Below, piece by piece: positions 42,655 through 51,799 of a stretch of DNA of 64,000 nt. Each line of letters begins with the position of its first letter. Within the stretch, counting starts at the first letter, position 1. The stretch spans positions 1 to 64,000 of the forward strand of contig NZ_JAAALE010000005.1 of the NCBI RefSeq assembly GCF_009905735.1, given 5' to 3'. The notes below the pieces were generated by a model. The model worked only from the letters and a program-made list of their open reading frames with translations. It was not told where the DNA came from and did not search any database. Both the position numbers and the translations under genes were made by a program. The DNA comes from Porphyrobacter sp. SLTP. Its GTDB lineage: Bacteria; Pseudomonadota; Alphaproteobacteria; Sphingomonadales; Sphingomonadaceae.

Positions 42655-44466
42655 ATGGCCTCCCACACCCTGTCACCCCCTCCTTTTGCGCCGGTTCTCG
42701 GCGTTGCCGTCTCGCTTTCGGGCAAGGCGTGGCGCTGGCGTGGGGGCAATATGGAGCTGGACGAGGCACAGGCAGGCGGCCCGCATGGTCTCAATCACGC
42801 GATCCTTGATCAGCTGCTGCTGACCCGCGGCGTGGCCGAGGATGATCTCGCGCGCCACGCCCAACCCACGATCCGTGCCTTCCTGCCCGACCCATCGACC
42901 TTCCGCGACATGGACAGCGCCGCCGAACGCCTCGCTCACAGCGTGATGACGGGCGAGCGGGTCACCATCTACGGCGATTATGACGTCGACGGCGCGACCA
43001 GTGCTGCGCTGCTGGTGGAATTGCTGCGCCAATTGGGGCTGGATGCCGGCTATTACATCCCCGACCGATTGCTTGAAGGCTATGGTCCCTCAGGCGAAGC
43101 GCTGGTCAAGCTCGGCGAAACCGGATCGAGCCTCGTCGTCACGGTCGATTGCGGCGCGATGGCGCATGAGGCGCTCGGCATGGCGCGCGATGCCGGGGTC
43201 GATGTGATTGTGGTCGACCACCACAAATGCTCGCCCGACCTTCCGCCAGCGACCGCGCTGGTCAATCCCAACCGGCTGGACGAGAGCGATCTTGGCGCAG
43301 CCCACGGGCATCTGGCAGCCGTGGGCGTCGCCTTCCTGCTCGGCGTGGCGCTGGTGCGCACGCTGAGAGGGCGCGGCTGGTTTGGCGAGCATCGCCGTGA
43401 GCCTGATCTGATGGGCCTGCTCGATCTGGTGGCGCTCGGCACCGTCGCCGATGTCGCGGCGCTTCACGGGCTCAACCGCGCGTTTGTGGCGCAGGGGTTG
43501 AAGGTGCTCGCCCGGCGCGAACGCATCGGGATGGCGGCGCTCATGGATGCAAGCCGCCTCACCCGCGCGCCGCAAGCCAGCGACCTCGGCTTTGCACTGG
43601 GCCCACGCATTAACGCCGGTGGGCGGATCGGCGAATCGACGTTGGGCGTGCGGCTGCTCACCACCAAAGACCCCGAAGAAGCCCGCGCCATCGCCGCGCA
43701 GCTCTCACAACTGAACGAGGAACGCCGCGCGATCGAGGGCGAGGTGCAGGAAGCCGCCGAGGCGCTGATTGCCGGGCAGCACAATATGGCCGTGCAGGTC
43801 ATCGCTGGGCATGGCTGGCACCCCGGCGTGATCGGGATCGTCGCCGGGCGGATCAAGGAGAAGACCGGTAAGCCCGCGGTGGTGATCGCGCTGGACGAAA
43901 CGCAGGGCAAGGGCTCGGGCCGCTCGATCAGCGGCGTCGACCTTGGCGCGGCCATCATCGCCGCGCGTGAGGCCGGGTTGCTGGTCGCAGGCGGCGGCCA
44001 TGCGATGGCAGCGGGGCTTACAATCGACCCGGCGCGGCTGGCCGATTTCGCCGGGTTCCTCGATAAACGGCTTGCCCGCGATGTCGAGCGCGCGCGCGCA
44101 GGCGCCGCGATGCTGCTTGATCTGGCGCTGGCGCCGGGCGGGCTTACGCCGGAATTGGTCGAGACGCTGGAAGCTGCTGGCCCCTACGGCGTCGGCTGGC
44201 CCGCCCCGCGTATCGCCGTCGGCCCGGTGCGGATCATCAAGGCGGACATCGTTGGCAAGGATCACCTGCGTCTGATCGCGAGCGGCAATGACGGGAAGAG
44301 CTTCAAGGCCATCGCCTTCCGCGCCGGCGAAAGCGAGATGGGCCAGACCCTGCTGCACCGCCATCAGGGCCGCCGGTTCTACCTCGCCGGAAGGGTCAAG
44401 CTTGACGACTGGGGCAATCGCCCGGCAGCCGAATTGCATCTGGAAGACGCCGCCTTCGCCGATTGA
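42655..44466 (+). CDS. recJ: Single-stranded-DNA-specific exonuclease RecJ
   Basis: 5'-3' exonuclease of recombination and mismatch repair. The 603-residue protein has the DHH motifs: TIYGDYDVDGATSAALLVE, SLVVTVDCGAMAHEAL and IVVDHHKC. The DHHA1 domain has GSGRSISGVDLG and VAGGGHAMAAGL, and a C-terminal OB-fold follows (PVRIIKADIVGKDHLRLIA). It is monocistronic, and tRNA-Glu follows. Confidence 0.97.
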   Translation: MASHTLSPPPFAPVLGVAVSLSGKAWRWRGGNMELDEAQAGGPHGLNHAILDQLLLTRGVAEDDLARHAQPTIRAFLPDPSTFRDMDSAAERLAHSVMTGERVTIYGDYDVDGATSAALLVELLRQLGLDAGYYIPDRLLEGYGPSGEALVKLGETGSSLVVTVDCGAMAHEALGMARDAGVDVIVVDHHKCSPDLPPATALVNPNRLDESDLGAAHGHLAAVGVAFLLGVALVRTLRGRGWFGEHRREPDLMGLLDLVALGTVADVAALHGLNRAFVAQGLKVLARRERIGMAALMDASRLTRAPQASDLGFALGPRINAGGRIGESTLGVRLLTTKDPEEARAIAAQLSQLNEERRAIEGEVQEAAEALIAGQHNMAVQVIAGHGWHPGVIGIVAGRIKEKTGKPAVVIALDETQGKGSGRSISGVDLGAAIIAAREAGLLVAGGGHAMAAGLTIDPARLADFAGFLDKRLARDVERARAGAAMLLDLALAPGGLTPELVETLEAAGPYGVGWPAPRIAVGPVRIIKADIVGKDHLRLIASGNDGKSFKAIAFRAGESEMGQTLLHRHQGRRFYLAGRVKLDDWGNRPAAELHLEDAAFAD

Positions 44467-44509
44467 TCCAGCGGCGGGGTAAATTTCCCGACCCTTGCGC
44501 AAACGGGGC

Positions 44510-44538
44510 TTGACCGATCCGATTCACGCCCCTAGTTG
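44510..44538 (+). promoter_or_regulatory. Promoter of tRNA-Glu
   Basis: TTGACC (44510) and TAGTTG (44533) with an exact 17-base spacer; the transcription start would be about 12-15 bases before the mature tRNA 5' end. The same GGGCTTGACC context precedes ilvB. Confidence 0.65.
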
Positions 44539-44558
44539 CGCGCTCTCGCAATCGCGAC

Positions 44559-44633
44559 GGCCCCTTCGTCTAGCGGTTAGGACGCGGCCCTTTCACGGCT
44601 GAAACACGGGTTCGATTCCCGTAGGGGTCACCA
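44559..44633 (+). tRNA. tRNA-Glu (anticodon UUC)
   Basis: A 75-base cloverleaf with encoded CCA. The acceptor GGCCCCT pairs with AGGGGTC (one G-U). The anticodon stem CGGCC/GGCTG encloses loop CTTTCAC with UUC at 44592-44594, and the T arm reads ACGGG-TTCGATT-CCCGT. All standard invariant bases are present. Confidence 0.98.
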
Positions 44634-44652
44634 TCTTCGGATGCGACAAAAC

Positions 44653-44685
44653 AGGGCGGCAGACTTCGGTCTTGCCGCCCTTTTT
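44653..44685 (+). terminator. Rho-independent terminator of tRNA-Glu
   Basis: GGGCGGCAGAC and GTCTTGCCGCCC form a stem with one bulge around a TTCG loop, followed by TTTTT, 20 bases after the tRNA. Confidence 0.92.
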
Positions 44686-44747
44686 CCTGCCCCCTTCCCA
44701 GCGGCCACCCTTCCCACACCCAGTGCTTGGCTGTAAGAGCCAGAGCC

Positions 44748-45992
44748 ATGGGCAACGGCCAGAACATTCCCATCGCCGGCATCAGCCTTGCGGCGGTGAC
44801 CTTCGTGGCGCTGTTGCTGCTTGGGACTGAAGTGGTCATCGCGATTGCGGTGCTGACGGTGTGGGTCGGATCTCTGCTCGTCGCCGCGGGTCGCCCGCCT
44901 GAACCGCCGCAGGCCAAGGTGAAACAGCGCCTGTCGCTCGATTCGATCCGCGACCTAATCGAGAATTCCTCCACCCCGCTGGTCATCACCGAACGCAGCA
45001 CCATCGCGATTGCCAACCGGGCGGCGCGCAAGATGCTGGGGCCGCATGTGATCGGGCAGGATGCCCGCGTGGCGCTGCGCCAGCCCGAAGCGATTTCGCT
45101 CCTCAACGAGAATCGCCAGGGCGAAGCCATTGTGCGTGGGCTCGTGCGGCGCGGCGATATCTGGCAGATCAACCGCCAGCGGCTCGACGACCGGCTGGCG
45201 ATGCTCGAATTCATCAATCAGACCGCCGAGGCCGACATTAGTCGCGCCCACACCGATTTTGTTGCCAATGCGAGCCATGAGTTGCGCACGCCGCTCGCGG
45301 CAATTCTCGGCTATGTCGAAACCTTGCAGGAAGGTGACGAGGGGCTCGACACGCCGACCGCGCGCAAGTTCCTCGGGATCATCGAGCGCGAGGCCCAGCG
45401 GTTGCACGCCTTGGTCAGTGACCTGATGAGCCTGTCGCGGGTCGAAGCCGAAAAGCACGACCTGCCGACCGAACGCATCGACCTTGCCTCGCTGGTCGAA
45501 CGCGCCGCGCGCGATGCGGCGGGGCCTGCTCGGCTGGATCGCCTGATGCTCGACATTACAGCCGAACCGGTGGTGCTGGGCGACCTCCAACAGGTTGAAC
45601 AGGTGGTGCGCAACCTCGTTGATAATGCGCTGAAATATGGCGCACCGGATACGCCCGTCAACGTCGTGCTTGACCTGGCGCAAGGTGATCTGGCGCGGAT
45701 TGCCGTGGCGGATCAGGGCGAAGGCATCGCGCCAGAACAGATCCCCCATCTCACCCGCCGCTTCTATCGCACCGATCCGGGCCGTAGCCGCGCATCGGGC
45801 GGAACGGGGCTCGGGCTCGCCATCGTCAAGCACATCGTTGAGCGTCATCGCGGGCGGCTCGACATCACCAGCGAGCTTGGAAAAGGCACGCGCGTGGTTG
45901 TCAGAATCCCGCTCGCTGAGCCCGATCCGCCTTCCGTTATTGCCCCGACTGAAACCGAAGAAACCACCGAGCCTCAGACGGAAACGCAATAA
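44748..45992 (+). CDS. phoR: Phosphate regulon sensor histidine kinase
   Basis: Inner-membrane kinase that controls PhoB. The 414-residue protein starts MGNGQNIPIAG with two adjacent membrane helices (to about residue 50) and no large periplasmic sensor, as in other PhoR. A PAS-like segment (SLDSIRDLIENSSTPLVITE) is followed by HisKA with FVANASHELRTPLAAILGY, and a HATPase with NLVDNALKYG, VADQGEGIAP and GGTGLGLAIVKHI. Context (pst genes, phoU, phoB) fixes the role. The stop codon is directly followed by a Pho-box-like repeat. Confidence 0.94.
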   Translation: MGNGQNIPIAGISLAAVTFVALLLLGTEVVIAIAVLTVWVGSLLVAAGRPPEPPQAKVKQRLSLDSIRDLIENSSTPLVITERSTIAIANRAARKMLGPHVIGQDARVALRQPEAISLLNENRQGEAIVRGLVRRGDIWQINRQRLDDRLAMLEFINQTAEADISRAHTDFVANASHELRTPLAAILGYVETLQEGDEGLDTPTARKFLGIIEREAQRLHALVSDLMSLSRVEAEKHDLPTERIDLASLVERAARDAAGPARLDRLMLDITAEPVVLGDLQQVEQVVRNLVDNALKYGAPDTPVNVVLDLAQGDLARIAVADQGEGIAPEQIPHLTRRFYRTDPGRSRASGGTGLGLAIVKHIVERHRGRLDITSELGKGTRVVVRIPLAEPDPPSVIAPTETEETTEPQTETQ

Positions 45993-46010
45993 CTGTCATA
46001 GTAGTGTCTT
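45993..46010 (+). promoter_or_regulatory. Pho box before pstC
   Basis: CTGTCAT-AGTA-GTGTCTT: two 7-base half sites 11 bases apart, with the first a perfect match to the PhoB consensus half CTGTCAT. It starts one base after the phoR stop, 119 bases before pstC. Confidence 0.7.
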
Positions 46011-46128
46011 ATTTCTTCAACATGCGCCCGTCATGGCATAGGGGCTGGACCGCCCGCCGATCTCGATTCCGAGATTCGGAGGCCTGAACGCCAAAGCGCA
46101 TCTCCTGCAGGGAACACAGGTCTCTTAC

Positions 46129-47514
46129 ATGTCGCCGATCACGCTGATCCTGATTGCTTTGGGCCTGGGCCTGCTGGGCTGGTTGGCTGGCCGGGCGAAG
46201 GCATGGAGCTTTGCGTCGAGCGACCCGGCGCTGCGCCCGGCTTCGCGCCCGATCTATCATGCCTGGTACGTCGCTCTGTGGGTGGTGATCCCGGTGCTGG
46301 TGTTTGTGGTGGCCTGGTCGGTCATCGCGCCGCAGCTGGTGCTGCAAACCGTGCTGGCCTCGCCCGCTGCCGAGAGCCTTCCCATTTTCGGTTTTGAGCG
46401 TGACGCCTTCCTTGGCGAAGCGCGCGCTGTGGCATTGGGACAGGCACCCGGCGTGTTCAATGACGAAGCGGAACCGCTGATTGTCCCGTTCCGCGATGCC
46501 TTTTCCTATTACAACACCATCGGCATTCTGGTGACCATGCTGATCGCGGTGGCAGGCGGCGCGCTCGCCTTCCTGCGGCTGCGCCCGCAATTCGGGGCGC
46601 GCACGCGGGTTGAGCGGACGGTGATGATGATCCTGCTGCTGGCCTCGCTGGTCGCGATCCTCACGACGCTCGGCATTTTCGTGAGCCTCGTGTTCGAGAC
46701 TGTGCGCTTCTTCGGCATGGTCTCACCGATTGATTTCCTGTTCGGCACCAAGTGGGGGCCGGATACGATGGGCAGCCCCGACGCGGTCGATCCGTCGCGC
46801 TATGGCGCAATCCCGCTGTTCTGGGGGACGATCTTCATCGGCGCGATCATTGCCATGATCGTGGCGATCCCGCTGGGCCTGATGAGCGCGATCTACCTCA
46901 CCCAATATGCCGATCCCAAGGTGCGTACCTGGATCAAGCCGCTGCTGGAATTGCTCGCGGGCGTGCCGACGGTGGTTTACGGCTATTTCGCCGCGCTGAC
47001 GCTGGCCCCGATGATCCGGGATGCAGCCGTGGCCATCGGCATCACCAGCGCTTCGACCGAGAGCGCGCTCGCCGCCGGGATCGTGATGGGGGTGATGATC
47101 ATTCCCTTCGTCTCCTCGATGGCGGACGATTCCATGGCGGCTGTCCCCGGCGCGATGCGTGACGGGAGCCTCGCGATGGGCGCGACCAAGTCCGAAACGA
47201 TCCGCAAGGTGCTGTTCCCCGCCGCGCTGCCGGGCATCGTCGCCGGGATCATGCTGGCCGTCAGCCGCGCGATTGGCGAGACCATGATCGTGGTGATGGC
47301 CGCTTCGCCCGCCGCCAATCTCACCGCCAACCCGCTTGAACCGATGTCCACTGTGACGGTGCAGATCGTCAAGCTGTTGACGGGCGAACAGAGCACCGAT
47401 CACCCCGCGACACTCAGCGCCTATGCGCTCGGCTTCGTGCTGTTCATGGTGACGCTGGCGCTCAACTTCATCGCCCTGCGCGTCGTCAAGCGTTTCCGCG
47501 AGGCCTACGAATGA
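46129..47514 (+). CDS. pstC: Phosphate ABC transporter permease PstC
   Basis: One of two membrane subunits of the high-affinity Pi importer. The 461-residue protein is longer than the ~320-residue E. coli form because of an extended N-terminal region (about 170 residues with two or three helices and a periplasmic insert), as seen in other alphaproteobacteria. The core has the permease EAA-type loop (SLAMGATKSETIRKVLFPAA) and AISRAIGE-like AVSRAIGETMIVVMAA. It overlaps pstA by 4 bases. Confidence 0.95.
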   Translation: MSPITLILIALGLGLLGWLAGRAKAWSFASSDPALRPASRPIYHAWYVALWVVIPVLVFVVAWSVIAPQLVLQTVLASPAAESLPIFGFERDAFLGEARAVALGQAPGVFNDEAEPLIVPFRDAFSYYNTIGILVTMLIAVAGGALAFLRLRPQFGARTRVERTVMMILLLASLVAILTTLGIFVSLVFETVRFFGMVSPIDFLFGTKWGPDTMGSPDAVDPSRYGAIPLFWGTIFIGAIIAMIVAIPLGLMSAIYLTQYADPKVRTWIKPLLELLAGVPTVVYGYFAALTLAPMIRDAAVAIGITSASTESALAAGIVMGVMIIPFVSSMADDSMAAVPGAMRDGSLAMGATKSETIRKVLFPAALPGIVAGIMLAVSRAIGETMIVVMAASPAANLTANPLEPMSTVTVQIVKLLTGEQSTDHPATLSAYALGFVLFMVTLALNFIALRVVKRFREAYE

Positions 47515-48797
47515 GCAGTTCCGCCCTTCCCCACGACGATGTCGCAGAGGCGCAAACAATGCGCCCAACTCGCACGCCAGAGTTCGAGCAGCGCCTTGCC
47601 AAGCGCTACCGGGCCGAGCGCAATTTCCGCCGGGTCGGCCTTGGCGCTGTGGTGTTCTCGGTTGCGGTGCTGGTGTTCCTGCTCGGCAATATGCTGATCA
47701 ATGGCGTCGCAGGGTTCCAGCGCGCCGAAGTGGAAGTCACCATCGATTTTCCCACCAGCGGCGTGACCGGCGATGCCATCTCGCTGACTGCGCCTAGTGC
47801 GATGCAGACGCTCGAAATGCAGGGCCTGCCCGATATCGTGACCTTCTTTGCCGAAGAGCAATTGGGCAAGGATGCGGCCGCTGAAATCTCGTCCGAGGCA
47901 TGGCGCGATGTCGCAACCGCGCTGTCCGAGGATCCCGATCTCATCACCCGCAGCCAGAGCTTCAACCTGCCGACTTCCTCGGCGCTGGCGGCCGGACTTC
48001 AGGGCGAGGGCCCGCCCGAAATGCAGGCGCTGGCCCAGCGGCTCGACAAGGAAGGCAAGCTGTCGCGCAACTGGGATATGGGCTTCCTCAGCCGCTCGGA
48101 CGCGACTAGCCCGCAGGCGGTCGGCATCTGGGGGGCGCTCAAGGGCTCGATGCTGACCATGCTGGTGACGCTGGTGCTGGCCTTCCCGATCGGGGTGCTC
48201 TCGGCGCTCTATCTGGAGGAATACGCGCCCAAGAACCGCTGGACCGACATCATCGAGGTGTCGATCAGCAACCTGGCGGCCGTGCCTTCGATCATCTTCG
48301 GTCTGCTGGGACTGGCGGTGTTTCTCGCCCTGTTCCCGAACCTCAGATCCGCGCCGCTCATCGGCGGGATGACGCTCGCGCTGATGACGATGCCGGTGAT
48401 CGTGATTTCCGGGCGCAATGCGATCAAGGCGGTGCCGCCGTCTATCCGTGACGGCGCGCTCGCCATCGGGGCCTCGCCGGTGCAGGTGGTGTTCCACCAC
48501 GTGCTGCCGCTCGCGCTGCCAGGGATGCTGACCGGGACCATCATCGGCATGGCCCGCGCGCTGGGCGAAACCGCGCCGCTGCTCTTGATCGGGATGCGCA
48601 TCTTCGTTGCCACCCCGCCCGAAGGCTTCTCGTCGCCTGCCACGGTTCTGCCGATGCAGATCTTCCTGTGGTCCGATGAAATCGACCGCGGCTTTGTGGA
48701 ACGCACCAGCGCGGCTATCATCGTGCTCCTGGTGTTCCTGCTCACGATGAACGGCCTCGCCATTTACCTCCGCAACAAGTTCGAGAAACGCTGGTGA
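47511..48797 (+). CDS. pstA: Phosphate ABC transporter permease PstA
   Basis: The second permease. The 428-residue protein carries an N-terminal extension with a helix (residues ~45-65) and a long periplasmic segment to about residue 205 before the core of six helices. The core shows [15 protein letters not shown], the EAA loop [20 protein letters not shown] and [15 protein letters not shown]. It overlaps pstC and pstB by 4 bases each, so the operon is translationally coupled. Confidence 0.95.
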   Translation: MSSSALPHDDVAEAQTMRPTRTPEFEQRLAKRYRAERNFRRVGLGAVVFSVAVLVFLLGNMLINGVAGFQRAEVEVTIDFPTSGVTGDAISLTAPSAMQTLEMQGLPDIVTFFAEEQLGKDAAAEISSEAWRDVATALSEDPDLITRSQSFNLPTSSALAAGLQGEGPPEMQALAQRLDKEGKLSRNWDMGFLSRSDATSPQAVGIWGALKGSMLTMLVTLVLAFPIGVLSALYLEEYAPKNRWTDIIEVSISNLAAVPSIIFGLLGLAVFLALFPNLRSAPLIGGMTLALMTMPVIVISGRNAIKAVPPSIRDGALAIGASPVQVVFHHVLPLALPGMLTGTIIGMARALGETAPLLLIGMRIFVATPPEGFSSPATVLPMQIFLWSDEIDRGFVERTSAAIIVLLVFLLTMNGLAIYLRNKFEKRW

Positions 48798-49582
48798 CTG
48801 TAATCCATCCCAATATGGCCGACGAAAGCGCGAAGATCCGCGCGCGGGACGTCTGCGTCTTCTACGGCGACAAGAAGGCGATCGACGAAGTGTCGATCGA
48901 CATCTCGCCCAATTACGTCACCGCCTTCATCGGCCCGTCGGGCTGCGGGAAGTCGACCTTCCTGCGGTGCTTCAACCGCATGAACGACACGATCGGCACG
49001 GCCAAGGTGACCGGCCTGATCGAGCTGGACGGCGAGGACATTCACGGTAGCCGGATGGACGTGGTGCAACTGCGCGCCCGCGTCGGCATGGTGTTCCAGA
49101 AGCCCAACCCCTTCCCCAAGTCGATCTATGAAAATATCGCCTATGGCCCCAAGATTCACGGGCTGGCGGAGAAGAAGGCCGATCTGGATATCGTCGTCGA
49201 ACGCTCGCTGACCCGCGCGGGCCTGTGGGACGAGGTCAAGGACCGGCTTGAGGATTCGGGCACGGCGCTTTCCGGTGGTCAGCAGCAGCGACTTTGCATT
49301 GCCCGCGCCATCGCGGTAGACCCCGAGGTCATCCTGATGGACGAACCGGCCAGCGCGCTCGATCCGATCGCGACCGCCAAGATCGAGGAACTGATCGATG
49401 AACTTTCCGGGCGCTACGCCATCGTGATCGTCACCCACTCGATGCAGCAAGCCGCCCGCGTCAGTCAGCGCACCGCGTTCTTCCACCTCGGCAAGATGGT
49501 GGAATATGGCCCGACCTCGGAAATCTTCACCAATCCGATCGAAGAACGCACCAAGGATTATATTACAGGACGTTACGGCTGA
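48794..49582 (+). CDS. pstB: Phosphate ABC transporter ATP-binding protein PstB
   Basis: The 262-residue ATPase of the Pi importer. It shows Walker [41 protein letters not shown] (signature), Walker [17 protein letters not shown] and the H-loop [16 protein letters not shown] start at 48794 gives MTVIHPNM; MADESAK seven codons later is an alternative. Confidence 0.97.
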   Translation: MTVIHPNMADESAKIRARDVCVFYGDKKAIDEVSIDISPNYVTAFIGPSGCGKSTFLRCFNRMNDTIGTAKVTGLIELDGEDIHGSRMDVVQLRARVGMVFQKPNPFPKSIYENIAYGPKIHGLAEKKADLDIVVERSLTRAGLWDEVKDRLEDSGTALSGGQQQRLCIARAIAVDPEVILMDEPASALDPIATAKIEELIDELSGRYAIVIVTHSMQQAARVSQRTAFFHLGKMVEYGPTSEIFTNPIEERTKDYITGRYG

Positions 49583-50250
49583 TGGCTGAACATACCGTCA
49601 AGGCATTCGACGAGGATATCACCCGGCTGCGCGGCCTGATCGCCGAAATGGGCGGCCTGGCCGAAGTCGCTATCGCCGAATCGCTCGATGCGCTGGTGCG
49701 CGGGGATGAGGCGCTGGCCGAACAGGTGGTGGCGCGTGACAAGCGGATCGATGCGCTCGAAATCGAAGTCGACAAACTTGCCGTGCGGATCATCGCCCTG
49801 CGCGCGCCGATGGCGGACGACCTGCGCGAAGTGATCGCCGCATTGAAGATCGGCGGCGTGCTCGAACGGATCGGCGACTATTCCAAGAACATCGCCAAGC
49901 GCACCGGCATGATCGAAGGTCGTGCCCGGTTCGAACCGCTCACCCTGCTCCCTACCATGGGCGAGCTTGCGGGCGAAATGGTGCATGATGTGCTGACCGC
50001 CTATGCCGCGCGTGACCCTGATCTGGCGCGCGAAGTGATCGCGACCGACGCCAAGGTCGATGGCTTCTACAACAGCATTTTCCGCAATCTTGTCAGCTAC
50101 ATGGTCGAGAATCCTTCGACCATTTCGAGCGCGGCGCAATTGCTGTTCGTCGCCCGCAACATCGAACGGATCGGCGATCATGCGACGAACGTCGCCGAGA
50201 TGGTGCACTTTGCGGCAACCGGGGCCTATCCGCCTGAAGGTGATCGCTGA
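49582..50250 (+). CDS. phoU: Phosphate signalling protein PhoU
   Basis: PhoU links the Pst transporter to PhoR and represses the regulon when phosphate is sufficient. The 222-residue all-helical protein has the two repeated three-helix bundles with metal-binding ED/ERIGDYSKNIAKR and ARNIERIGDHATNVAEMV. It overlaps pstB by one base (TGATG). Confidence 0.97.
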   Translation: MAEHTVKAFDEDITRLRGLIAEMGGLAEVAIAESLDALVRGDEALAEQVVARDKRIDALEIEVDKLAVRIIALRAPMADDLREVIAALKIGGVLERIGDYSKNIAKRTGMIEGRARFEPLTLLPTMGELAGEMVHDVLTAYAARDPDLAREVIATDAKVDGFYNSIFRNLVSYMVENPSTISSAAQLLFVARNIERIGDHATNVAEMVHFAATGAYPPEGDR

Positions 50251-50305
50251 GACGTGGCTGCGGCAGGTGCAATGTCATGCGCCTGTTGAAAATTTGCCAT
50301 GTACA

Positions 50306-50323
50306 GTTTCATCAAACTGTCGC
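50306..50323 (+). promoter_or_regulatory. Candidate Pho box before phoB
   Basis: GTTTCAT-CAAA-CTGTCGC: half-sites each match 5 of 7 to CTGTCAT with the usual 4-base spacer. A GC hairpin GCCCGC-CTGC-GCGGGC (50350-50365) lies between it and the phoB ribosome binding site. Confidence 0.5.
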
Positions 50324-50384
50324 TCAAGTGACACATAGCGCATGGCGTCGCCCGCCTGCGCGGGCTTGAGGAGGCATCTTGCGC

Positions 50385-51074
50385 ATGTCCGCTGCCAAAC
50401 TTTTGCTGGTCGAAGATGATCCGGCCCTGTCCGAACTGCTCGAATATCGTTTCCAGAACGAAGGCTATGCCGTGCGCTGCACCGGCGATGGCGACGAAGC
50501 GCTGGTGCTGGCCGCTGAGGAAGTGCCCGATCTGATCATTCTCGACTGGATGATCGAAGGCACCAGCGGAATCGAGGTCTGCCGCCGGTTGCGCCGCGAC
50601 AAGGGCACCGCGCACGTGCCCATTATCATGCTCACCGCGCGTGAGGCTGAGGATGACAGGGTGCGCGGGCTGGAGACCGGAGCCGATGATTACCTGACAA
50701 AGCCCTTCTCCCCGCGTGAGCTACTCGCCCGCGTCGCCGCTGTGATGCGCCGCATACGCCCGGCGCTGGCAGGCGAGACCATCGAAGTGGGCGATCTGCG
50801 GCTCGATCCGGTGGCGCACAAGGTGCAGCGCCGTGGCCGTGCGCTCCAGCTCGGGCCGACCGAATACCGCTTGCTCAAGTTCTTCATGGAAAGCCCGGGC
50901 CGGGTGTTCAGCCGTGGCCAGCTACTTGACGGGGTATGGGGCACGGGATCGGATATCGAGCTGCGCACGGTCGACGTCCACATCCGCCGCCTGCGCAAGG
51001 CGATCGGGGTCGATGGGGCGAAAGACCCGATCCGCACCGTGCGGTCAGCGGGTTACGCGCTCGAAGCGAGCTAA
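50385..51074 (+). CDS. phoB: Phosphate regulon response regulator PhoB
   Basis: Transcription factor phosphorylated by PhoR. The 229-residue protein has a receiver with the acidic pair EDDP, phospho-Asp in LIILDWMIEG, and K in DDYLTKPFSPREL, then a winged-helix OmpR/PhoB DNA-binding domain (GPTEYRLLKFFMESPGRVFS, DVHIRRLRKAIG). The ATG 50385 lies 10 bases after GAGGAGG; a TTG two codons earlier is less likely. Its stop overlaps the convergent extensin gene by 4 bases. Confidence 0.96.
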   Translation: MSAAKLLLVEDDPALSELLEYRFQNEGYAVRCTGDGDEALVLAAEEVPDLIILDWMIEGTSGIEVCRRLRRDKGTAHVPIIMLTAREAEDDRVRGLETGADDYLTKPFSPRELLARVAAVMRRIRPALAGETIEVGDLRLDPVAHKVQRRGRALQLGPTEYRLLKFFMESPGRVFSRGQLLDGVWGTGSDIELRTVDVHIRRLRKAIGVDGAKDPIRTVRSAGYALEAS

Positions 51075-51790
51075 CGGCACACACCAGCCCAGCGATCATC
51101 CTGATCGAGGTGGAAGTGGTCGGCGTGGGCTGCGTTGTAATCGGGTGAAAGCACGGTCGCAAAGCTGCCGCACGCGCCGTCTCGCACAGCGCGCAGGAAG
51201 GCGGCTTTGTCCCCTTGGTCGTCCCAGTCGCCCAGCACGCTGATACGCCGTCCGTCTTCCAGCACGAAGGCGGCGATATCGATCGCGTTGGCAGTGGCGT
51301 GTTCGCTCCACGGCCCATCGGCGCCGCCATACATCCGGCGGCATGAGTAGGCGCCGAGATGCTCGATCCGCGCCAGATCGCTGCCGAGGATGTTGCGCGC
51401 AGCGGGCGCCACACTGTCGCGCCGCCACAAATCCAGCGCGGCGGCCACCGGGCACGTCACCGCAGGCGTATCAGGCGCGAACGGATAATCGCCGAGCTGG
51501 GTGCGATCGGGCCGCGCGCAGGCCCCCTCGCCCGTTGCCGGCAAAGCGGTGAAAGCTATCTCGCTGCGCTCAAGCACCGCGCGGCACTCGGCCACATCGC
51601 TGCGCAGGGCGATCAGCTTCGTACGGGTCGCCCAGCCCGGCGGGTCGCGCAGATCGAGCGGCGCCCATGGACTATGCTGCGGGTGCGACTGGAGCCACTG
51701 CCATCCGGCAATCGCCGCCACCAGCAGCACCAGCGCAATCAGCGCCCGGCGCGCGGCGACCAAGTGTTTGTTTGTTCGGGATCGGGGCAT
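51071..51790 (-). CDS. Extensin family protein (M15-like domain)
   Basis: A 239-residue protein with an N-terminal signal anchor (residues ~15-30, ALIALVLLVAAIAGW) and an Extensin-like_C domain. The SEHATANAIDIAAF and AHADHFHLD segments carry the H...D...H set shared with M15 D,D-peptidases, so a zinc site and a peptidoglycan substrate are plausible. Two Cys (GACG, AGVC) may pair. It starts 9 bases after the dnaE2 stop and could be cotranscribed with the SOS operon. Confidence 0.87.
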   Translation of the reverse strand: MPRSRTNKHLVAARRALIALVLLVAAIAGWQWLQSHPQHSPWAPLDLRDPPGWATRTKLIALRSDVAECRAVLERSEIAFTALPATGEGACARPDRTQLGDYPFAPDTPAVTCPVAAALDLWRRDSVAPAARNILGSDLARIEHLGAYSCRRMYGGADGPWSEHATANAIDIAAFVLEDGRRISVLGDWDDQGDKAAFLRAVRDGACGSFATVLSPDYNAAHADHFHLDQDDRWAGVCR

Positions 51791-51799
51791 GGCCTGTCT

